64,000 bases of DNA from UBA10649 sp965278965 (GCA_965278965.1 OZ257127.1:2976001-3040000); one strand, 5' to 3'; counted from the stretch's first letter, positions 40,898-51,392 are shown. Numbers and translations are program-made. The notes: generated from the letters alone by a model not told the origin.

Positions 40898-43411
40898 CTA
40901 GAGGGCGTTGTTGCGGGTCAGCCAGTTGAAGGCGAAGTAGCCGGGGACGGTTGGCAGCCAGAAGGTGATGAGCCGGAACGCCAGCACGGCTGACACGGCT
41001 AGACCGGCGTCGAGGCCGCCAGCGGTCAGGCCTGCCGCGAGCGCCGCCTCGACGGCGCCCAGCCCACCCGGGGTCGGCGCGGCCTGGCCGAGAGTGGCGC
41101 CGGCGAGGTACACCACGGCGACGACCGCGATGTTCATCGAGCCGCCGAAGGCCTCGACGCACGCGTAGAGCACGCCGATGAACGCGGCGTTGAGCAGCAG
41201 GATGCCGCCGATGCCCTCGAGCAGTTTGAACGGCCGCTGCGCGACGGTGACCAGGCGCGGAACGACCTCCTTGAGGAGCGGTCCGACCCGCTTGACGATG
41301 AGCCGGCGCACGGCCGGCACGGCCAGCAGCGCGAGGGCGACGAGGACGACCACGATGACGCCGATGACCGCCCAGCGCGGCGGGTCGAACGTGTGGTCGC
41401 TGCCAGTGCCAGCGGCGATGCCGAACGCGGTGAGCAGCAGGATGTGGAAGACGAACGCCATGACCTGCGCGACGCCGACGCTGGCCCCGGCGAGTGCGGG
41501 GTGGACCCCGGCCTTGATCAGGAACCGCACGTTGATCGCGATGGAGCCGATCGTCGGTGGCGACACGAGCGTCGCGAACGAGCCGGCGAGCTGGGCCATA
41601 ACCGTCCGGTGCAGCGGAAGGCGTTCGGGGACGAAGCCGGACAGCGACCACGCGGCGGCGACGAACGTGACCACGCTGAGCAGGAGTGCGACGCCAAGCC
41701 ACCACCAGTTCGCCGACCGCAGCAGGCCGATCAGGTCAACCTGCGCCAGCTGCGAGATGAGGACGTAGCCGGCGATCGAGCCGACGATGATCATCACGAG
41801 CGTGCGCGGGCGCACCCGCTCGAACCGGATCTGCTCGGCGTCGGCGCCCGGCCGGATCTCCGCCAGCCGGTCGCGCAGCGAGACGAGCACGTCCTTGTGC
41901 TTGCGAACGGCCTTGCGTGTACGAGCCGACAGCGCGACCGGCTGGAGCGCCGGCAACGCACGCGCCAGGCCCGCGACGCCCAGGACCGTCGTGCCGCTCG
42001 TGACGGCGCGTTCGACGTCGGTCAGCAGCGCGAGCGTCAGCAGCAGCTCCGCCGCGTCGATCCGCTGCGCGACGTCGCTCGCGGCGACGCTGCCGGTCTC
42101 GCCGCCGATGAGCCATACCGACCCGTCCTGCGCTCGCAGCAGGTGGTCGGCGGACAGCGACCGGTGCGTGATCTGGGCGTCGCGCAGTGCCCGCAAGGCC
42201 CGCCATGCGCCGAGGAGGTCGGCGTCGGTGACCTCCTCGAGGTCGCAGAACCGCGTGCCGTCGATCTCCTCGTGCGCCACGAGGACCGAGTCCGGCCCGA
42301 CCTCCGTGGTGACGACGAGCCGCGGGGTCGGTGCGCCCGCGGCCTGCGCGGCGTAGCTCAGCAGCGCCACGTGGTCCAGCGTGCGCCGCATGTCGAACGT
42401 GCCGGCCGTGCTGTCGTCGCGCAGTCGCAGGCTCGTCCAGATGGCGCGGGCGAGGCCAGCACCCTCGAGGTCGCGGTCGAGGACCGTGACGAGCAGGCGG
42501 GAGCCCGCCCGGGTGGTGGCCTCGTAGCGACGGCCGCGCGCGGTCGACTCCTGCGCGCGCAGGAGCGTCACCGGGTAGCCGCAGCGGGTGAGGGCGTGCG
42601 CGACCTCGACGCCGCTGGGTCGCGTCGTCGGCGTGCCGGCGATGTAGCGCGTGAGGAGGCCGATCGCCCAGCCGATCGCCAGTGACAGCCCGATCCCGGC
42701 GAGGGCGATGTCCGACGACAGGACCGTCACGATGATCAGCGACCCGACGACCAGGACCGTCAGGGCGTTCCAGGGCCGTCGCCCGAGCAGGCCGGCGACG
42801 GTGACGAACGCGACGAGCCCGCCGAGGATCGGGGCGGTCGCCGCGCTCGCGGTGCTCGTCGACCCAGCGAGCGCGGTGAGAAGGCGCGGCAGGTCGGCCG
42901 CCGACAGGGCCCACGAGAGCGCTGTGAGGACCAGGATCGCCAGGAGCAGGGCCACGAACGAGTCGAACAGCTGCCGCAGCCGCCGGCGCATCGTGAGCAT
43001 GACCGCAGCCGCGATCGGCAGGCCGAGGATCCCGATGCCGCCGATGATGTTCAGCGCGAGGACGACGAACGACGGCAGCAGCGAGGCCCCGGTCGCGATG
43101 TCGGTGTCCAGGCCCTCCGTCGTGCTCGTCGCGAAGTAGGCGAGGAGGACGACGGCCGCAGCGATGACGACCGCGAGGACGAAGCGGGCGAGGTCCAGCG
43201 GCCGCCGGATGCGCCGGCGGACGACGCCGTCCTCGATGACGATCGAGTCCAGGGTGTCCGGGACCAGGGGAGCCGGGGTCGGCGCGGCGTCGGGGGAGGC
43301 GGCCTGCTCGACCACGTCGGCCGGCGCAGCCGTGTCGCCCGGGCGGTCCACGAGGTCGTCGTCCGCGGCGGCGCCCCCAGGGGCGGCGGACTCCGCGGGC
43401 GCGTCGGTCAC
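40898..43411 (-). CDS. large flippase-like membrane protein with degenerate kinase domain (UPF0104 type)
   Basis: An 837-residue protein (GTG start at 43411, VTDAPAESAAPG). An acidic Ala/Pro-rich N-terminus leads into about six TM segments (to about residue 280), then a soluble kinase-like domain (HALTRCGYPVTLLRAQESTARG to LLTLALLTD) whose catalytic loop reads THRSLSADHLL instead of HRDLxxxN and whose DFG site is degenerate. The C-terminal 330 residues are the lysylphosphatidylglycerol synthase TM/UPF0104 domain (GSFATLVSPPTIGSIAINVRFLIKAG; PTPGGLGAVEAALAAGL). It likely flips or senses a lipid or lipid-linked precursor. No synthetase domain is present. Confidence 0.85.
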   Translation of the reverse strand: MTDAPAESAAPGGAAADDDLVDRPGDTAAPADVVEQAASPDAAPTPAPLVPDTLDSIVIEDGVVRRRIRRPLDLARFVLAVVIAAAVVLLAYFATSTTEGLDTDIATGASLLPSFVVLALNIIGGIGILGLPIAAAVMLTMRRRLRQLFDSFVALLLAILVLTALSWALSAADLPRLLTALAGSTSTASAATAPILGGLVAFVTVAGLLGRRPWNALTVLVVGSLIIVTVLSSDIALAGIGLSLAIGWAIGLLTRYIAGTPTTRPSGVEVAHALTRCGYPVTLLRAQESTARGRRYEATTRAGSRLLVTVLDRDLEGAGLARAIWTSLRLRDDSTAGTFDMRRTLDHVALLSYAAQAAGAPTPRLVVTTEVGPDSVLVAHEEIDGTRFCDLEEVTDADLLGAWRALRALRDAQITHRSLSADHLLRAQDGSVWLIGGETGSVAASDVAQRIDAAELLLTLALLTDVERAVTSGTTVLGVAGLARALPALQPVALSARTRKAVRKHKDVLVSLRDRLAEIRPGADAEQIRFERVRPRTLVMIIVGSIAGYVLISQLAQVDLIGLLRSANWWWLGVALLLSVVTFVAAAWSLSGFVPERLPLHRTVMAQLAGSFATLVSPPTIGSIAINVRFLIKAGVHPALAGASVGVAQVMAFVFHILLLTAFGIAAGTGSDHTFDPPRWAVIGVIVVVLVALALLAVPAVRRLIVKRVGPLLKEVVPRLVTVAQRPFKLLEGIGGILLLNAAFIGVLYACVEAFGGSMNIAVVAVVYLAGATLGQAAPTPGGLGAVEAALAAGLTAGGLDAGLAVSAVLAFRLITFWLPTVPGYFAFNWLTRNNAL

Positions 43412-43465
43412 GGCCCGATCGTTGCAGACCGCACGGCTGTCAGGTCCCGGTGGTAGGCATGCGTC

Positions 43466-46400
43466 ATGGAGTGGCGCCTGGACCTCGACCCCCCGCGGTC
43501 GGCGCCGCCGCCCACGCTCGATGCCGAGCAGCGCGCCGTCGTCGCGCACGACCGGGGCCCCCTGCTCGTCCTCGCCGGTCCCGGCACCGGCAAGACGACG
43601 ACGATCGTGGAGGCCATCGTCGCGCGGCTCGCCGCCGGCACCCCCGCTGATCGGGTCCTCGCCCTGACGTTCGGCCGGCGGGCGGCCGGGGAGCTCCGCG
43701 ACCGGGTCACCGCGCGGCTCGGGGGCGGGTCCGCTCCGCGGGTGGCGACGTTCCACTCCTTCGCCTACGGACTCCTGCGGCAGACCTCCGGGACCGAGGA
43801 GTACGGCGACCTGCCGCGGTTGATGTCCGGCGCGGAGGAGGACGTCCGGCTGCGCGCCCTGCTGACCGGCGCCGTCGCCGACGGGACCGTCGACTGGCCT
43901 GAGGCGCTCGCCGGTGCGCTGCCGACCCTGGGCCTGGCCGCCGAGGTGCGCGCGGTCCTTGCCCGTGCACGCGAGCTCGGGCTGACCGGGTCGGACCTCG
44001 AGGGTCTGGGCGTCCGGGCCGGCCGGCCGGCCTGGACCGCGGTGGGCCAGCTGGCTCGTGAGGACGAGCAGGTCATGGCGCTGGAGAACGTCATGGACTA
44101 CGGCGAGCTCCTCCTGCAGGCCGTGGACCGGGCCCACGACCCGGCGGTGGCGGCGAGCCTGAGCGAGGCGTACCGCGTTATCTACGTCGACGAGTACCAG
44201 GACACCGACCCGCTGCAGGTCGCGCTGCTGCGGGCTCTCGTCGGACCCTCGACGGCGGTCGTCGCGGTCGGCGATCCCGACCAGTCGATCTACGCCTTCC
44301 GCGGTGCCGACGTCGGTGGGCTGCTGCGCTTTCGGGAGATGTTCCGTCAGCCGACGGGCGAGCCCGCCGAGATCGCCGTCCTGCGCCGCACCCGGCGCTT
44401 CGGGCCACGGATCCGCGCGGCCGCTCTCGCCGTCCTTGGCCCGCGGCTGCCGGCACACCTGCCGCCGGCGGTGCTGGCAGAGCATCGGGCCGTGCTCTGC
44501 CCCCCACCGGCCGACCCCACGGCCGACGACCTGGTCACCGTCACGACGTACGACGACCGCGGGGCGCAGGCGTCGCACGTCGCCCGGGAGCTCCGGACAG
44601 CGCACATCCGTCGCGGGGTCCCGTGGCACGAGCTCGCCGTCCTCGTCCGGTCGGGCTCCCAGCTCCCGGCCCTCCAGCGAGCCCTGCGGGCTGCGGGCGT
44701 ACCGGTCGTGGTCGCAGCCGACGAGATCCCGCTGCGGTCCGAGCCGGCCGTCGCCGCTCTCCTCGCGGCGCTGGTCCTGGCCACGCGTCCGGCAGCCGCC
44801 GGGCCGGCCGAAGTCCTCGACGTCCTGAGTGGCCCGCTCGTCGGCCTGTCCGCGAACGACCTGCGCCGGTTGGGTCGCGCGCTGCGCGCGGAAGCACACG
44901 AGGACGGCTACGCGGCACCGTCGTCGGACTCCCTCATCCGCGACCTCGTCGTCGGCCGGCTGCTGCCTCCGGAGGTCGAGGCGCACCGGCCCACCGTGCC
45001 GCTGCCACCCGGCGACCCCGTCGCCGACACGGTGCACCGAATCCTGGGTCTGCTCGCGGAGGTGGGCGCGCAGGCGGAGGCCGGGGCCGGCCCGAGCGAT
45101 GTCCTGTGGACGCTGTGGACCGGCGGACGCTGGCCGCACGGGTGGTCGGAGCGGCTGCGCGCCGCGGCGCTCGCCGGGTCATCCGGCGCCGACCACGACC
45201 TCGACGCCGTCCTCGCGCTGTTCGACACCGCAGAACGTCTCGCCGGCCGGTATCGCGGGGTTCTGGGCGCCGACCGCTTCGTCGACCTCCTCGCCGACCA
45301 GCAGATCCCCGCCGAGCCGGTCGCCGAGCGCGGCACTCGCGCCGACGCCGTGCGGCTGCTCACCGCGCACCGGGCCAAGGGTCTGGAGTGGGACGAGGTG
45401 TGGGTCGTCGGACTCGAGGAGGGCAGTTGGCCGGACCTTCGTGCCCGTGGCTCGACCCTGCGTGCGGAAGAGCTGTCCGCGGAGGGGGTCGGGCCGGGTC
45501 CGCGGCCCGCGGAGCTCCTGCTGGAGGAGCGCCGGCTGGCATATGTCGCGGCGACCCGTGCCCGTCGTCGCCTGCACCTCACGGCTATCGACGCGCAGGG
45601 GGACGGCGGTGACCGTCGAAGTCGCTTCATCGACGACCTCGTCGCGGCCGGGCTCACCGTCGAGCAGGCGAACGGCCGACCCGCTCGACCCCTGACCCTC
45701 GACGGGCTCGTCTCCGAGCTGCGCCTGGTCGCCGCCGACCCGGCGACCAGCGAGGCGCTGCGAGCGAGCGCCGTCAGCCGCCTCGCCGAGCTCGCCGCCG
45801 TCCGCGACGCCGAGGGCCGCCCGCTCGTCCCGCTTGCGGACCCGTCTGCCTGGTGGGGACTGCGTGAGCTGACCCCGGGCGTCGAGCCCGTGCGCGCGGC
45901 TGACCTGCCCATCTCGTTGTCCGGCAGCGGTCTGGACGCGATCGTCGGCTGCCCGCTGCGGTGGTTCCTGGAGCACGAGGCGTCGGCCGAGCAGGCTCGC
46001 GGCACGGCCACCGGCTTCGGCAGCATCGTGCACGCGATCGCCGACTTCGTCGCCCGCGGCGAGGTGCCGGCCGACCTCGACGCGATGGGCGACGTGGCCG
46101 ACCGCGTGTGGTCCGAGCTCCGGTTCGAGGCCGGCTGGCAGTCGTCGACCCAACGGGCCGACGCGCGGGCAGCGCTCTCGCGCTTCCTGGAGTACCACGT
46201 GCGGGCCGATCGCCGCCTGGTCGGCACCGAGGTCTCCGTCGGTGCGGTGGTCGAGGTCCCGACACCGGACGGATCGGTCGAGCAGGTGCGCCTGACCGGT
46301 TACATCGACCGGGTCGAGGAGGACGCGCAGGGCCGCGTGGTCGCGATCGACCTGAAGAACATGAAGACCCCGCCCCGCAAGGACGACATCCCCGAGCACG

Positions 46401-46789
46401 GCCAGCTCGGCGTCTACCAGCTGCTGCTGCGCGACGGTCAGTGGCAACGAGCTGACCGCGCCGACGATCCCGGCGCGACGGATGAGAACGGCGCGACGGA
46501 CGCGACCGATGCGACCGACGTGACCGTGGCCCGCGAACCGGTCCAGGTGGGCGGCGCTGCGCTGGTCCAGCTGCGGGTCGACCAGTCGAGCAAGGAGCCG
46601 GGCGCCAAGGTCCAGTTCCAGGAGGCGCTCGGCACACAGCAGCCGACCTGGGTCGAGCTACGGCTCGGTGAGGCCGCGGCCGTCCTGCGTTCGGAGCGGT
46701 TCGATGCGATCCCGGGTGCGGCCTGCTCTTACTGCGCGCTGAAGACCTCGTGCCCCACGCAGCGCCTCGGCGAGCCGGTGGTCCCATGA
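43466..46789 (+). CDS. adnA: UvrD/Rep helicase-nuclease AdnA-like
   Basis: A 1107-residue superfamily 1 helicase with a C-terminal PD-(D/E)XK nuclease. Motifs: Walker A LVLAGPGTGKTTTIVEAIV, YVDEYQDTDPLQ, GDPDQSIYAFRGADVGG, LLTAHRAKGLEWDEVWV and LLEERRLAYVAATRARRR. The nuclease follows the signature GYIDRVEEDAQGRVVAIDLKN, and the end carries CSYCALKTSC, a likely iron-sulfur ligand cluster as in AddB/AdnA. A low-complexity GATDENGATDATDATD insertion lies near residues 1005-1020. With adnB, overlapping at ATGA, it forms the actinobacterial AdnAB machine that resects double-strand breaks. Divergent from the flippase-like gene. Confidence 0.88.
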   Translation: MEWRLDLDPPRSAPPPTLDAEQRAVVAHDRGPLLVLAGPGTGKTTTIVEAIVARLAAGTPADRVLALTFGRRAAGELRDRVTARLGGGSAPRVATFHSFAYGLLRQTSGTEEYGDLPRLMSGAEEDVRLRALLTGAVADGTVDWPEALAGALPTLGLAAEVRAVLARARELGLTGSDLEGLGVRAGRPAWTAVGQLAREDEQVMALENVMDYGELLLQAVDRAHDPAVAASLSEAYRVIYVDEYQDTDPLQVALLRALVGPSTAVVAVGDPDQSIYAFRGADVGGLLRFREMFRQPTGEPAEIAVLRRTRRFGPRIRAAALAVLGPRLPAHLPPAVLAEHRAVLCPPPADPTADDLVTVTTYDDRGAQASHVARELRTAHIRRGVPWHELAVLVRSGSQLPALQRALRAAGVPVVVAADEIPLRSEPAVAALLAALVLATRPAAAGPAEVLDVLSGPLVGLSANDLRRLGRALRAEAHEDGYAAPSSDSLIRDLVVGRLLPPEVEAHRPTVPLPPGDPVADTVHRILGLLAEVGAQAEAGAGPSDVLWTLWTGGRWPHGWSERLRAAALAGSSGADHDLDAVLALFDTAERLAGRYRGVLGADRFVDLLADQQIPAEPVAERGTRADAVRLLTAHRAKGLEWDEVWVVGLEEGSWPDLRARGSTLRAEELSAEGVGPGPRPAELLLEERRLAYVAATRARRRLHLTAIDAQGDGGDRRSRFIDDLVAAGLTVEQANGRPARPLTLDGLVSELRLVAADPATSEALRASAVSRLAELAAVRDAEGRPLVPLADPSAWWGLRELTPGVEPVRAADLPISLSGSGLDAIVGCPLRWFLEHEASAEQARGTATGFGSIVHAIADFVARGEVPADLDAMGDVADRVWSELRFEAGWQSSTQRADARAALSRFLEYHVRADRRLVGTEVSVGAVVEVPTPDGSVEQVRLTGYIDRVEEDAQGRVVAIDLKNMKTPPRKDDIPEHGQLGVYQLLLRDGQWQRADRADDPGATDENGATDATDATDVTVAREPVQVGGAALVQLRVDQSSKEPGAKVQFQEALGTQQPTWVELRLGEAAAVLRSERFDAIPGAACSYCALKTSCPTQRLGEPVVP

Positions 46790-49700
46790 GCGCCGACGGC
46801 CTGATGCCACGCGCGGCGCTCGACGCCGCACTCGGCTTCGACCTCACCGACGAGCAGTGGGACATCGCGTCCGCACCGCTCGTGCCGGCCGTCGTCGTCG
46901 CCGGGGCCGGGTCCGGCAAGACGACGTCGATGGCGGCGCGCGTGGCGTGGCTCGTCGGCAGCGGCCTAGCGGCCCCCGACGAGAACCTCGGGCTGACGTT
47001 CACCACCAAGGCCGCGGCGCAGTTGCTGAACTCCATGCGCGCAAGCGCCGCTGCGGTCATCGCCGGCGACAGCGCCGGCGGTCCGGACATGTCCGCGGCC
47101 CTGGCAGGTGATGACGACTCGGACGAGGCAGCTCCGGGCGAGCCCACCGTGATGACGTACAACGCCTTCGGCGCCCGGCTCCTGGCCGAGCACGGGATCC
47201 GCCTCGGCCGTGAGCCGTCCGCCCCGGTTCTCACCGACGGCGCACGCCAGCAGCTGGCCTACCGGCTCGTGTGCCGGTCGACTCTTCCGCTCGGGGTGCT
47301 CGGGGCCAGCCCGGCCACGATCACCCGCGACCTGCTGAGCCTGGACGACGAGCTCAGCGAGCTGGCGATCTCGCCGGCTGAGCTCGTCGAGTTCGACGAG
47401 GACCAGGCGCGCACCCTGCGCGGCTACCCGTCCCTGCAGACGGTGGGTGCATCCCTCCTGCGGGCGAGCGAGGAGCGCGCTGTGCTCGCGGCGCTGGTCG
47501 GGCAGTGGCGAGCGGCCAAGGCGGACCGCGACGTCCTCGACTTCGCCGATCAGATCCGGCTGGCGGGGGAGCTCGTCGACGCGCACCCGGACATTGCCGC
47601 CGGCTACCGCGAGCGTCATCGGGTCGTTCTCCTCGACGAGTACCAGGACACCTCCATCTCGCAGCGGTTGCTCCTTCAGCGGTTGTTCGGCCGTGGCCAT
47701 CCCGTACTGGCCGTCGGCGATCCCTGCCAGGCGATCTACGGCTGGCGCGGAGCCAGCGTGGACAACATCGACAACTTCACCGGCCACTTCCCGTCGACGC
47801 AGGTGGGTCGGCCGGCGATGACTCTCACGCTCTCGCAGAGCCGCCGCTGCGCGCCGGTGATCCTCGACGTCGCGAACCGGACGGCGGCGCCGCTGCGGGC
47901 CGTGCACCCGCGGGTGCTTCCCCTGGTGCCGGGCGGCGCCGACAAGGGCCCCGGAACGGTCGCCTGCGCGCTGTTCGCTACCTACGACGAGGAGGTGGAG
48001 TGGGTCGTCGGCGAGATCGCACGCACGCGGGCCGGCCGCACGGGCCGTCCGGTCCCGTGGCGCGACATCGCGGTGCTGGCGGCGACCGGCGGCGACCTCG
48101 CCCGGGTCGACGCTGCGCTGCGGCTGCGCGGCATCCCGTCGCGGCTCGTGGGCTCGGCCGCGCTGCTGTCGCAGCCGGCCGTGGTCGAGCTGCGGTCGAT
48201 GCTCCAGGTCATCGCCGACCCGGCAGCGAACCCCGCGATGGCCCGGGTGCTGACCGGCCCGCGCTGGCGCATCGGCGCGCGCGACCTGGCGGCGCTCGGC
48301 CGCCGGGCCTCGGCCCTCGTCGGCGGTCGGGGCCGCGGGTCGCAGGACACGCTCGCGGAGGCCCTCGACGGCGCCGTCGCCGGCGGGGACCCGGTCGAGC
48401 TGACATCGTTGGCCGAGGCCCTCGACGACCTCGGCGATCGGTCGGCCTACGCCGCGGAGGCGGTCGAGCGGTTCGAGCGGCTCGCGGCCGAGCTCCACGC
48501 GCTGCGTGCGCATGTCGGTGAGTCCCTGTCCGACTTCTGCTGGCGGGTGATCCGGACGACCGGCCTCGAGATCGAGGTCGCCCTCGGCCCGGACCATCTC
48601 GCGGCCCAGCAGCAGCACGCGTTGCAGGCCTTTGTGGAGCTGGCCTCGGACTTCACCGAGCCGGACGGACGGATGACCCTGGCCGCGTTCCTGGCCCGGC
48701 TTGCCGATGCCGAGCGGCTGGACGTGTCCCTCGGACTGGAGGACACCGGCACGTCCGATGCGGTGTCGCTCATGACCGTGCACAAGGCGAAGGGCCTGGA
48801 GTTCGCCTACGTGTTCGTGCCGTTCATGTCGGCCGGGGCATTCCCCGGAGGCAGGTCCCGGCCGGTCTGGATCTCCTCACGCAGCACGGTGCCGTGGCCG
48901 CTGCGCGAGGACGCGACCGACGAGCTGCGGTCCTACCCACCGGACGACTCTGCCCCGCGGGGGATCGAGGACAAGGCCTACCGATCCATCCTGGGCGCCG
49001 TCGAGGAGCTCGCCGACCGGCGACTGGCGTACGTGGCCTTCACCCGGGCCGAGCGGGGGCTGGTGGTCTCGGGGCACTGGTGGGGTCCCAGCCAGTCCAA
49101 GCCCCGCGGCCCGGCACCGTTCCTGACAACGGTCCACGAGGCGTGCGAGGACGGCCTGGGGACGGTGGTGCACTGGGCGCCTGCGCCGGCCGAGGGCGAG
49201 TCGAACCCGATGGTGGAACGCTCCTCCGCCGCGGTGCCGTGGCCGCGGCCGCTGGATCCGGAGCGGCTGGAGTGGCGCCGGCGTTCCGCGGCAGCGGTGG
49301 CCGAGGTCGCCTCGGTCCAGCCCGGCCTGCCCGGCCTGGGCCAGCGGCACGCGTCGACCGCCGACGACCGCCGCACGGCCGAGTGGGACGAGCTCGCGGA
49401 GGCGCTGTTGGAGGAGGCCCGGACTCGTCGGGGCGGCGGACGGCCCGTCGCACTGCCCTCAAGCGTGTCGGCCACCCTGCTCGCCCGGGCCGTTGCCGCC
49501 GCCGCCGACCCGGCGGCCTCGGCGGCGCTCGCTCGCGAGCTGGCTCGCCCCATGCCACGTCGGCCGGTACCGGCGGCCCGGCTCGGGACCGCGTTCCACA
49601 CCTGGGTCGAGACGCGGTACGGCCAGCAGTCCCTGCTCGATCCCGACGACCTGCCGGGTGCGGCAGACGACGACATCGTCTCGGTCGAGAAGCTGGAGTC

Positions 49701-50022
49701 GCTCAAAGCCGCGTTCGAGGCCGGGCCGTACGCCGAACGCGCCCCGGTGGCGGTCGAGCATCCGTTCACGACGATGGTCGCCGGCCGGGTGGTCGTCGGG
49801 CGGATCGACGCCGTGTTCGCCGACGGCGACCGCTTCGACGTCGTCGACTGGAAGACCGGATCCGCGGACCACGTCGACCCCATGCAGCTGGCGATCTATC
49901 GGCTGGCCTGGGCCCAGTACGCCGGCGTCCCGCTGGCGAACGTGGACGCCGCGTTCCTCATCGTCGGCACGGGTGAGGTGCTGCGGCCCGACACCGATCC
50001 GCTGCTGTCGCTACTGGCCTAG
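46786..50022 (+). CDS. adnB: UvrD/Rep helicase-nuclease AdnB-like
   Basis: A 1078-residue partner of adnA, coupled by ATGA. It has Walker A VVVAGAGSGKTTSMAARV, LLDEYQDTSISQ, GDPCQAIYGWRGASVDN, SLMTVHKAKGLEFAYVFV and DRRLAYVAFTRAERGL. The C-terminal RecB-type nuclease retains TAFHTWVETRYG, VVGRIDAVFADGD, DVVDWKTG and the QLAIYRLAWAQ motif. In mycobacteria AdnAB is a helicase-nuclease heterodimer with two nuclease and two motor domains; both halves look intact here. Its end overlaps the convergent acyltransferase gene by 4 bp. Confidence 0.9.
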   Translation: MSADGLMPRAALDAALGFDLTDEQWDIASAPLVPAVVVAGAGSGKTTSMAARVAWLVGSGLAAPDENLGLTFTTKAAAQLLNSMRASAAAVIAGDSAGGPDMSAALAGDDDSDEAAPGEPTVMTYNAFGARLLAEHGIRLGREPSAPVLTDGARQQLAYRLVCRSTLPLGVLGASPATITRDLLSLDDELSELAISPAELVEFDEDQARTLRGYPSLQTVGASLLRASEERAVLAALVGQWRAAKADRDVLDFADQIRLAGELVDAHPDIAAGYRERHRVVLLDEYQDTSISQRLLLQRLFGRGHPVLAVGDPCQAIYGWRGASVDNIDNFTGHFPSTQVGRPAMTLTLSQSRRCAPVILDVANRTAAPLRAVHPRVLPLVPGGADKGPGTVACALFATYDEEVEWVVGEIARTRAGRTGRPVPWRDIAVLAATGGDLARVDAALRLRGIPSRLVGSAALLSQPAVVELRSMLQVIADPAANPAMARVLTGPRWRIGARDLAALGRRASALVGGRGRGSQDTLAEALDGAVAGGDPVELTSLAEALDDLGDRSAYAAEAVERFERLAAELHALRAHVGESLSDFCWRVIRTTGLEIEVALGPDHLAAQQQHALQAFVELASDFTEPDGRMTLAAFLARLADAERLDVSLGLEDTGTSDAVSLMTVHKAKGLEFAYVFVPFMSAGAFPGGRSRPVWISSRSTVPWPLREDATDELRSYPPDDSAPRGIEDKAYRSILGAVEELADRRLAYVAFTRAERGLVVSGHWWGPSQSKPRGPAPFLTTVHEACEDGLGTVVHWAPAPAEGESNPMVERSSAAVPWPRPLDPERLEWRRRSAAAVAEVASVQPGLPGLGQRHASTADDRRTAEWDELAEALLEEARTRRGGGRPVALPSSVSATLLARAVAAAADPAASAALARELARPMPRRPVPAARLGTAFHTWVETRYGQQSLLDPDDLPGAADDDIVSVEKLESLKAAFEAGPYAERAPVAVEHPFTTMVAGRVVVGRIDAVFADGDRFDVVDWKTGSADHVDPMQLAIYRLAWAQYAGVPLANVDAAFLIVGTGEVLRPDTDPLLSLLA

Positions 50023-51299
50023 TCGGAGCGGGGGACGTCCACGGGGTCGGCGCTGTCGGCGTCGCCCCCGGCCTCGGCGCGATGCTCGGCGATCGCCTCG
50101 CCGGCCTCCTCCGTCGGTCGGGAGCGGGCGCCGACGAGCCGGCGCATCCACTCCCGGGCCGGCTCCTCGACGAACCGCCACATCAGCCACGCGATGACCA
50201 GGGCGCCGGCCACGAGCCCGACGACGGCAGCGGCGTACAGGGGGCCCCCGTCGATCCCGACCGCGCGCATGCCGGCCCGCCACAATCCGAACCAGACGAG
50301 GTGGGTCATGTACAGCGAGTACGAGATGAACCCGCCGAGGACGAGCGCGCGAGTCGACAGGAACCGGGCCAGGCCCCGACGTGACAGCGCGAGCGCACCG
50401 ATCCACGCCACGAGGAACGGCACCAGCAGCAGGTGGTAGTACGGCGGCAGCGGCTCGGTGTCGCCATCGACGACGACCGTCGGGGGCTGCGCCGGACCCC
50501 ACTGGCCGAGGAAGACCGCGCCGGCGATGACGAGCACCGGCAGGACGACGGACAACGTCGACGCGAGCCGCTCCACTCGCGGCCGGGCCGGTTCACTGAG
50601 CCGGTCGCCGGGCAGGAACCGGCAGATGATCAGGTACGTGATCGCCCCGGCCGTGAACTCGGTGAGGATCCGGTACGTCGAGCCCCAGTGGTCGGTGTAG
50701 TACGGGTCGGTCGTCGACAGCCCGTACACGATGAGCGGGACGAGCACCGCGACCCAGGCGACCGCGAGCAGCGGTGTCGCGACCCGCCGGTGCATCCGCC
50801 ACAGCAGCAGCACGAGGAGGGGGAAGATCAGGTAGGCGAGCCACTCCATCGACAGTGACCACGCGACGAAGTTCCAGCCCCGCTGCGGCGCCGGCCCCCA
50901 CTCCTGAACGAGGAGGAGGTTCTTGCCGAAGTCCAACGGGTTGAGCCAGTCGCGGTCCAGCGCTTCCCCGGTGACCTTGGCCTGCGCGACGACCGCGACG
51001 CCGGCGATGACGAGCATGACGATGTGGACCGGGTAGACGCGGGCCAGGCGCAGCCACCAGAAGTCGACGGCACCACGGCCTCGCAGCTGCGGACCGAGCC
51101 GGCGCAGGTAGGTGTGCGTGAGGATGAACCCCGAAAGCGCGAAGAACAGGTCCACGCCGAGCCGGCCGACGCGCAGGACGTCGGAGACGACGGGCACGAG
51201 CAGGTTCAGCTGGGCGAGCGGACCTTGCAGGTGGTACAGCAGCACCCACGCCGCAGCGACGAACCGGATGCCGGTCAGCTGGCGGATGAAGACGTTCAC
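50019..51299 (-). CDS. acyltransferase-3 family membrane protein
   Basis: A 426-residue integral membrane acyltransferase (OafA/NodX group). The N-terminal FIRQLTGIRFVAAAWVLLYHLQ carries the catalytic-type RxxAxxxVxxxH arrangement. FALSGFILTHTYLRR, YPVHIVMLVI, and RILTEFTAGAITYLI follow, with about ten TM segments, and a Glu/Asp-rich cytosolic tail. Members transfer acetyl, succinyl or similar groups to sugars on envelope glycans or small molecules. The acceptor is not inferable. It is convergent with adnB and divergent from nudC. Confidence 0.87.
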   Translation of the reverse strand: MNVFIRQLTGIRFVAAAWVLLYHLQGPLAQLNLLVPVVSDVLRVGRLGVDLFFALSGFILTHTYLRRLGPQLRGRGAVDFWWLRLARVYPVHIVMLVIAGVAVVAQAKVTGEALDRDWLNPLDFGKNLLLVQEWGPAPQRGWNFVAWSLSMEWLAYLIFPLLVLLLWRMHRRVATPLLAVAWVAVLVPLIVYGLSTTDPYYTDHWGSTYRILTEFTAGAITYLIICRFLPGDRLSEPARPRVERLASTLSVVLPVLVIAGAVFLGQWGPAQPPTVVVDGDTEPLPPYYHLLLVPFLVAWIGALALSRRGLARFLSTRALVLGGFISYSLYMTHLVWFGLWRAGMRAVGIDGGPLYAAAVVGLVAGALVIAWLMWRFVEEPAREWMRRLVGARSRPTEEAGEAIAEHRAEAGGDADSADPVDVPRSD

Positions 51300-51392
51300 T
51301 CAGGGGCCTTCGGCGCGGGGACGGGGGAGCGGTCCCATCGTTCCACGCCGGGCGTCGGCGACCGGGCCGGACAGGCCCTAGGCTCGCCGACG

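Noticed and set aside
43412..45139. Extended N-terminus of the flippase-like protein, an additional 576 codons
   Set aside because: The extension overlaps adnA and shows no protein-like composition. The GTG at 43411 starts an Ala/Asp-rich region that leads directly into the membrane part.
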